Positions 57,535-64,000 of a DNA stretch of 64,000 bases are shown in pieces. The translations under genes were made by a program, and so were the position numbers. The notes beneath the pieces are model-generated. The model had not been told where the DNA came from. It searched no databases and worked only from the letters and a program-made list of their open reading frames with translations. Position 1 is the stretch's first letter. The number at the start of each line of letters is the position of its first letter. The DNA lies in contig OW121743.1 in the NCBI GenBank assembly GCA_933228675.1, forward strand, positions 89,077,438 through 89,141,437. Direction: 5' to 3'. This DNA is from Stomorhina lunata. Lineage: Eukaryota > Arthropoda > Insecta > Diptera > Rhiniidae.

Positions 57535-58200
57535 ATAGAATAGTAAACTGTGAATTTGATTGTGTTATGCTCTTTAGCGAAGATGTTGCGGATAAGCCGG
57601 CGAAGGTTTTAAAGTTTATAAGACTAATTTCCGACAGATGGCGCCACTGAAAATTACTAAAAATTATTTAAATCGTAAACTGTACATTTGATCATGCTAT
57701 GATCTTTAGCAAAGTTGTAGCGCATGAGCCGACGAAGGCTTTTTAGTTGGTATGAATAATTTCCGACAGGTGGCGCTACTGAAATTTACTCAAAGTCAAT
57801 TTAATCGTATGCTGTACATTTAATCATGCTATAATCTTTAGCAAAGTTGTTGCACATGAGCCGACGAAGGTTTCTTAGTTGGTATGAAGAAATTTCGACA
57901 GGTGGCGCTACTGAAATTTACTCAAAGTCAATTTAATCGTATGCTGTACATTTAATCATGCTATAATCTTCAGCAAAGTTGTTACGGAAAAGCCGAAGAA
58001 GGTTTATGAATTGGAATAAGCAAAGTCCGATAGGTGGCGCCACAGAAAACTACTCAAAATGAATTAAATCGTAAACTGTGCATTTGATCAGACTATAATC
58101 TTTAGCAAAGTTGTTGCGCATGAGTCGACAGAGGTTTCTGTTGATATGAATAATTTCCAAAATTATTCAAAATGAGTTAAACTGTAAACTATGCAAACAT
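57535..58200 (+). repeat. Tandem repeat of about 130 bp, five units, with CTCF-like motifs
   Basis: The anchor GCAAAGTTGT or close variants recurs at 57577, 57719, 57841, 57973 and 58104, giving periods of 142, 122, 132 and 131 bp. Four units carry CCGACAGATGGCGCCACTG or variants: 57631-57649, 57773-57790, 57896-57913 and 58027-58045. The core AGRTGGCGC matches the known Drosophila CTCF consensus. The fifth unit has lost the motif. The repeat lies inside the Helitron-like element. Confidence 0.9.
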
Positions 58201-58344
58201 GTGTTGGTCGGACAAAATAAATCAAATAATTCAAAATTAACTGAATATTTCTACAATGTCTTTCCTCTAAATTTATTTTAGCACTTTATAATATAAAATA
58301 TATAAAAACTTTAAAATTTTCCTCAAAATGCTTATCATAAAGCT

Positions 58345-58374
58345 CCGAGCAAGGCTCGGTCTACCAGGTACTAG
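58345..58374 (+). terminator. Helitron 3' hairpin and CTAG end
   Basis: Six-pair GC-rich stem CCGAGC/GCTCGG with loop AAG, then TCTACCAGGTA and CTAG. In Helitrons this hairpin signals the end of rolling-circle transposition; it is not a transcription terminator. Confidence 0.75.
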
Positions 58375-58592
58375 ATAATAATGCGAGGTTTTCGATCTAT
58401 CTATAAGTAGGGATACTCCTACTTATCATGATGGCCTAACCAACTATCGAAACACTTCGAAGAATGGACAACCTATTCTTCGAAGCAGCTTTTGTCTTTT
58501 ATCAATAAATTGTCTATAACATTAATAAATAAATGTAATAGACTGGGATCAAGTGCGAATAATTTTTCTTTTTGAATAATATTTTCCTTCCG
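58375..58592 (+). mobile_element. Element H, decayed copy directly after the Helitron end
   Basis: Aligns with 22717-22925 from ATAATGCGAGGTTTTCGATC to CTTTTTGAATAATATTTTCC. The ribozyme is broken: CTGANGA reads CTTATCA, and GAAACGCGTC reads GAAACACTTC. Stem II GATGG/CTATC is partly kept. ACATTAATAAATAAATGTAA remains. Confidence 0.75.
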
Positions 58593-59810
58593 ACAATTTT
58601 GATAATTTTTGATAAATTTTGTTTTTAAAGAAAATTTACTATATTTTTTTGTCTTTTACTATGAATTAATATTTATCGATTAATATGAAGATACATTTCA
58701 TTCATCAAAGCTGACAGGTATATCTTTCAATTACTTTTCCCATAATTTAATGCCAAAACTTATGTTAGTAACTAGATACCTTTTTAAAATTTATTCAAAA
58801 TTTACGCTTATTTCTTGACTAATTTAATTTATATATTCAAATTAACAAGAAATTTTAAATACGCAATAGAATTTTGAATGAAAAATAATAGAATTCAAAA
58901 TAAAAGTGGGAAAGAAAGAAGGAAAGACATAAGTAAATTGCGTATTTTGCCATTCAAGATATACGTACTTTATGGCTTAGGAAAGTTTTAGCTTTAAGCC
59001 ATGAAGTTTTTTTTATAGCTTAAGCGTGTACTCGTATTTTGTACCATAAACGTGAGTTGAAATTGATGAATAGAAATTTGGCAAAAGGCTTATGAACTCT
59101 AGACCTAATAAAAATAGTTAAAAAGATACAGGCATTTGAAGATTTTTGGATAAAATGCACTGCGCAAATAAAGTATCAACAACTTTTTACTTTTTTGTTG
59201 TTAAAATTTTTGGACATGTAAAGTGCCTGTTTCGAAATTTAAGTCCCTAAGCCTGTGGTCAAGCTTTAGGTCTTTATTCTTTGGTTGCCTTGCATGACCT
59301 ATCTTTTGTCAATTCAAATTCTGCTGCCACGAAATATATGTCCAGCAAAAATGGAATGAATTCAATCAGCAGTCAGTCAACAGTTAAGATCTTCTATTAT
59401 TTTTATCTCCAAAATAAATTTATTCTAACCCATTGTGCTTCATATAGTACAGCAAGACAAGTCTGTCTTAAATCCGGAATTTAAACGGATTTTATCTAAA
59501 ATAAATTAGTCAATATTTCGCAGAAGCTTATCTTAAGCTTTAAACTTTTATAGGCCTTATGGCTAATTAAATAGGCCTCTATGCAAAAAAAACTTTTTGT
59601 AAATAATTTAAGTCATAAATCCCTTTTAAAGTTTAGAGTTTGGCAGTAAATTTAAGTTATACTAGTTTTTTTATTATAACTCTAAACAAATTCACATCGT
59701 TTTTAGAATCGTATAATATTGCGATAATTTGCGGTCTTTAAACTGAATTTAGTTTAATTTAAGTTAAGCTGATTAAAAAGTGATTTTAATTTTATGATTT
59801 TACGTTACAA
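58593..59810. other. Spacer, nothing recognised
   Basis: AT-rich, no supported feature. The frame at 59281-59484 has no recognisable family. Confidence 0.35.
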
Positions 59811-60925
59811 AAAAAAAAACAAGTAAGAAAGCGCTATAGTCGGTCAAGCCGACCATACGATATACCCTTCACCACTAAGGTCAAAGGTGTTATTTTTCCT
59901 GTATAAAGACAAATATTTGCTAAATTTTGCCATCATACAAACATTTTCTCAAAACATATATATTCAACCTGTTTCCGTCATTTGGACTTATATGAGAGCT
60001 AGGGTCAAATGTGGACCGATTATCTCGAAATTTTGCAAATTGATTACAGTTGTTACAAAAATTATCTATGTAAAAAAGAAACTCAAAATTTTCATTATCT
60101 TTAGATTTACGAGCGTTTTAGTGATTTTTTGTCTTATTTAGTGCGTTTTTGAAGAAGAGTTTGTATGGGAGCTATGGTCAAATGTGGACCGAAATTTGGT
60201 ACAGTGATTTATGTTTACATAAGCAGCATCTGTTTTAAATTTCATGAAAAAATATTGATATTTGTGGCCAATATAGCAATTCCGGGAAGTGGGACCTATG
60301 GGAGGTACCATAAATAATAGACCGATTTTGACCAATTTCAATAGCCATGGTCCCATTGTCAAAAAAATTATATATAATATATATAATTCCCCGACAACAT
60401 TCCAATTGGAACAAGGGGTACTTCTCTCAGACTGCATCCGATTATATTTTTAGACTCATTGAAAGGGACCTACGTTTTAAATCCGGCTCCGAACGGCAAA
60501 TGCATTAGTTTGAGAAGTTTTACATAGCCTAATACTCAATAACCAGTGGCTAGCTGAGTTATGAGGTGAACCGCCGCTTTTTTGAAAATTTATTTTTTCA
60601 AGTGAGTTTGGCCAGGGATCGAACTTGTGCCTCTGGTATGCTAGGCGGATGACTAACCTGCTATACCAAGGCGGTTCACAAAAATTATCTGTGCCAAATT
60701 TCATCAAATTATCTTTAGAATTGCGACCTGTCGTTTGATTTCAAGGTTTACATGGGGGTCCAGCCAGCCAGACGGACGGACGGACGGACATCGCTAAATC
60801 GACTCAGAAAGTGATTCTAAGTCTATTGGTATACTAAAAGGTGGGTCTAACACAAATATTTCTATGCGTTACAAACATCAGCACAAACTTATAATACCCT
60901 TTCCACCTATGGTGGTGAAGGGTAT
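59811..60925 (+). mobile_element. INE-like dispersed element, most complete copy, with nested SINE
   Basis: 5' end: a run of A, AACAAGTAAGAAAGCGCTAT, AGTCGGTCAAGCCGACCATA, TATACCCTTCACCAC. 3' end: GACGGACGGACGGACATCGC, TAAATCGACTCAGAAAGTGA, TTCTAAGTCTATTGG, then GGTGGTGAAGGGTATA. It aligns with 15535-16265 throughout, and the 308-bp SINE at 60372-60679 is the main difference. The terminal TATACCCTTCACCAC and GTGGTGAAGGGTATA are inverted repeats. It has no coding capacity beyond short frames. Confidence 0.8.
60372..60679 (-). mobile_element. Complete tRNA-derived SINE with 9-bp target duplication
   Basis: The minus strand begins GTGAACCGCCTTGGTATAGC, then AGGTTAGTCATCCGCC. Box A (TGGTATAGCAGG) and box B (GTTCGATCC) are both intact, about 37 bp apart as in a tRNA. 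A body of about 240 bp and an AT-rich tail follow. AAAAATTAT flanks it on both sides (60363-60371 and 60680-60688), and the homologous INE-like copy at 16065 lacks it, so this is a clean insertion. It needs LINE enzymes in trans. A truncated sister lies at 21250-21400. Confidence 0.9.
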
Positions 60926-61989
60926 AACAATTGACGAAAACTGTGGGACAAGAAGTCTGGAAAAAGTTTATTGTGTAAAAAATGTATGTAAATATTTTCA
61001 CATTGTTTAAACAATTTGACAACGATAACGAAACCCCAGACGACAAACTATGAAATTTATGCCTAAAAACCGAAAATACTGAATAGTTTTGCTTTATTTT
61101 GAACTCTTTCTTAACAAGGCTTGAAAGCCAACTTTATATGGGCTGTAAATTCGTAAGTACTTTCAAGTACTTGAGAAACTAAAATTTAAATATATACGCG
61201 TTTTTTGCATAAAATTTAAAAATTGAATATAAAAAGTAGTCATAAAAAAACTGCCTATTTTAATTAAAAAAAAAAAACTAAAATAATTATATGACAACAG
61301 GTAATCATAAAAAAGCTAAATAAATTCCAACCCTAAAAAAATCTATAAAACAAAAAATCTATTAAAAAACCTATAGACCAAATCAAAATTTAAGCAAAAG
61401 TGCGTAAACTCGGCAGTCAATGTCATTCATTTATTCATTCATTCATTCAAATATTTGTGCGAATATTAAAAATTCAAAACTATTCAAAAATTAAAACAGA
61501 CTTCTTATAGATACTCTTATCTAAAACCAAAAATCGTATCAATAGGCCTATTTATTCGCATAGTCAGTCCGTCTCATTTGCTGCTGCTGCTAAGTGTCAA
61601 AAATACATAAAAGCCTAGACTCAAAAAAAAGTAAAACTATTGTTTGCAAAAAAAGCAAAAGTTTTGCCAAAAATTAAATTCGAAACAAATTTGCAAAAAT
61701 AGCTTAAACTTTCCACTACTAATTACCCGGTTTTTGATAAAAGCGAAAATGTCTCTGTCATCAAGTCTTAATAAATATTGTGAGATTTGAGGTATTTGAG
61801 GAATCAAAACAGAACTGGAAAATCCAAAAATTTTAACAAAATTTTTAGGTTTTCAAAACAAAAAAAAAAAATTATAAGAAACATTTATTTTAGAATATGG
61901 TAGGCCTAAATATGTAGGTATACAATACACAAGTTTTACTTCTCAATTCCATTCTCAACCCAGTTGACCAAAGCTAACGAAATTCACTA
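60926..61989. other. Spacer with a CATT microsatellite
   Basis: AT-rich. A short (ATTC)n tract lies at 61422-61449. Nothing else is supported. Confidence 0.4.
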
Positions 61990-64000
61990 GTAAAAGCCGA
62001 AAGTATGTTTAAAAATTTATAGAAAATTTTTAAAAACTTAAGAAAATTTTTAGTAAATTTCCGATATTAGAGAAAATTTTTAGTCAATTTTCGGTATTGA
62101 CAAAGTTTACAGAAAATTTTCGGTATATAGAAATTTTTTGTAAATTTCAGACCTAGAGAAAATTTATAGTAAATTTCAGATATAAAGAAAATTTATAGTA
62201 AATATTCGATATAGAGAAAATTTATAACAAATTTTCGATTTTGGAGAAATTAATAGTAAATTTTTGATACAGAAATAATTTATAGTAAATTTCGAAATAG
62301 TTAAAACTTCTAATAAATTTTCGACATAGATAATATTTATAGTAAATTTTCGGTATAGAAAAATTTATAGTATATTTTCGATATGAAGAAAATTTATAGT
62401 AAATATTTGATTTAAATAAAATTTATAGTGAGTTGCCGATTTATAGAAAATTTATAGTTAATTTTAGATATTATAGTAAGTTTTCGATTTAAAAAAAATT
62501 ATAGTAAATTGTCGATTTAAATTTTTGATATAGAGAAAATTTATAGTAAGTTTTCGATTTAAAGAAAATTTATAGTAAATTTTAGATATATAGAAAATTT
62601 ATATTAAATTTTCGATATAGAGAGAATTTTTAGAAAATTTTCCATTTGGTTAAAATTTATAGTAAATTTCCGATATAAAGAAAATTTATAGTAACTTTTC
62701 GATAAAAAGAAAATTTATAGTAAATTTTCGATATAGGGAAAATGTATAGTTAATTTTTTATTTAAAGAAAATTTATGGTAAATTTGTAATGCAGAGAAAA
62801 TTTATAGTAAATTATTGATATAACGAAATTTTATAGTAAATTGTCGATTTATAGAAAATTTTTATTAAATTTTTGATATAGAGAATTTATATAGCAAATT
62901 TTCGATACAGACAAAATTTATAGTAAACTTTCGATGTAGAAAAAATGTATAGTAAATTTTTGAAATAAAGAAAATTTATATAAAATGTTTGAGATATAGA
63001 AAATTTATATAAAATTTTCAAAATAGGGACCACTTATAGTAAATTTTCGATATAGAAAATTTTATAGTAAATTTTTGACTTAGAGAAAATTTTTAGTAAG
63101 TTTTCGATTTAAAGAAAATTTATAGTAAATTTTAGATATATAGAAAATTTATATTAAATTTTCGATATAGAGAGAATTTTTAGAAAATTTTCCATTTAGT
63201 TAAAATTTATAGTAAATTTCCGATATAAAGAAAATTTATAGTAACTTTTCGATAAAAAGAAAATTTATAGTAAATTTTCGATATAGGGAAAATGTATAGT
63301 TAATTTTTTATTTAAAGAAAATTTATGGTAAATTTGTAATGCAGAGAAAATTTATAGTAAATTATTAATATAACGAAATTTTATAGTAAATTGTCGATTT
63401 ATAGAAAATTTTTGATATAGAGAATTTTTATAGCAAATTTTCGATACAGACAAAATTTATAGTAAACTTTCGATATAGAAAATTTTATAGTAAATTTTTT
63501 ACATAGAGAAAATTTATAGTAAGTTTTCGATTTAAAGAAAACATATGGTAAATTTTAGATATATAGAAAATTTATATTAAATTTTCGATATAGAGAGAAT
63601 TTGTAGAAAATTTTATAGTAAATTTTCGATATAAAGAAAATTTATAGTAACTTTTCGATATAAAGAAAATTTATAGTAAATTTTTGATTTAAAGAAAATT
63701 TATGGTAAATTTTTAATGCAGAGAAAATTTAAAGTAAATTATTGATATAACGAAATTTTATAGTAAATTTTCGATATAGAGAAATTTATAATCAATTTTC
63801 GATATAGAGAAAATTTATAGTAAATTTTTGATATAGAGAAAATTTACAAATTTTTGATGTAATGAAACTTTATAGTAAATTTTCGTTGTAGAGAAAATTT
63901 ACAGTAAATTTAATATAAACTTACAGCAAATTTTTGAGACAGGGGAAATTAATAGTAAATTTTCGATATAAAGAGAAAATTTGTAGTAAATTTTCGATAT
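61990..64000 (+). repeat. Satellite G, fourth block, running off the window
   Basis: Unit GAAAATTTATAGTAAATTTT plus CGATATA(GA), 28-29 bp, forward orientation. A run of distinctive units (AAGTTTTCGATTTAAAG, CCATTTGGTTAAAATTT, GATATAGGGAAAATGTATAG, TTTGTAATGCAGAG) at about 62548-62860 recurs at 63098-63420 (550 bp on) and partly again from 63521 (423 bp on). The array continues past 64000. Confidence 0.96.

Larger units (their letters stand above)
56857..58374 (+). mobile_element. Helitron-like element, non-autonomous
   Basis: The 3' end has the Helitron signature: a hairpin CCGAGC-AAG-GCTCGG (58345-58359) followed after 11 bases by CTAG (58371-58374). The 5' part begins after a TA tract with ATGGCTATCTCGAAAACGGC, TCTAACGATTTTGATAAAAT, TTGG, a start sequence I associate with insect Helitrons. 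The exact 5' base is unclear. The first base after CTAG is A where T is usual, so the end may be slightly altered. No Rep/helicase gene is present. Internal tandem repeats (57535-58200) are typical of non-autonomous members. GGTAAAAAGGG-type repeats fill 57000-57480. Confidence 0.7.

Noticed and set aside
58375..58592. Third functional hammerhead
   Set aside because: The alignment shows the copy clearly, but CTGANGA and the GCGTC segment are mutated, so the catalytic core is lost.
60610..60679. Functional tRNA gene
   Set aside because: Boxes A and B are intact but acceptor strands do not pair, and the sequence continues into a SINE body with target duplications.

Overview
This is eukaryotic, very AT-rich, non-coding DNA, most likely from a higher fly (a calyptrate such as a blowfly or house fly; inferred from the style of the dispersed repeats, not proven). 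I find no intact host protein-coding gene, no rRNA and no functional tRNA. The open reading frames are short. They are either decayed transposon fragments or accidental frames in A/T-rich tandem repeats.

Roughly 40% of the window is tandem repeat from a set of related satellites. They occupy about 1.36-1.71, 4.15-4.43, 4.43-6.0 (25-bp unit), 7.8-12.7 (29-bp then 31-bp units), 22.6-26.6 (31 bp), 34.35-34.68, 40.2-41.1 (30 bp), 42.9-45.4 (31 bp), 46.1-48.7, 49.8-52.6, 53.7-56.7 and 62.0-64.0 kb (28-29 bp). Several arrays show higher-order duplication, and several reverse orientation inside an array. The 29-bp and 31-bp units are built round perfect palindromes.

The DNA between the arrays is a graveyard of mobile elements, many nested. 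It includes an internally deleted Tc1/mariner-type element (13.2-14.06 kb) and a foldback-like element with inverted arms of about 1 kb (14.4-20.1 kb). Inside the latter sit a dispersed fly element (called INE-like here), an hAT-like element with a perfect 8-bp target duplication, and a LINE reverse-transcriptase relic. A TIR element carrying a SINE lies at 21.0-21.6 kb, and short TIR elements lie at 26.9 and 27.9 kb. LINE relics occur at 28.5, 30.4, 35.9 and 36.8 kb and mariner scraps at 36.6 and 37.7 kb. A Helitron-like element lies at about 56.9-58.37 kb. Another INE-like element at 59.8-60.9 kb is interrupted by a full SINE with 9-bp target duplications.

The most interesting signal is a dispersed family of about 200 bp (22.7, 31.5, 33.6, 34.7 and 58.4 kb). 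Two members keep the complete conserved core of a type I hammerhead self-cleaving ribozyme: plus strand 22759-22804 and minus strand 34816-34861. The stem III is minimal, as in ribozymes of Penelope-like elements and retrozymes. Several members sit inside or beside satellite arrays. Second, the Helitron-like element carries about five tandem units of roughly 130 bp, four of them with a motif resembling the insect CTCF site. Third, one 130-bp leader precedes a satellite array at two loci 33 kb apart, suggesting that some arrays travel as part of a dispersed element.
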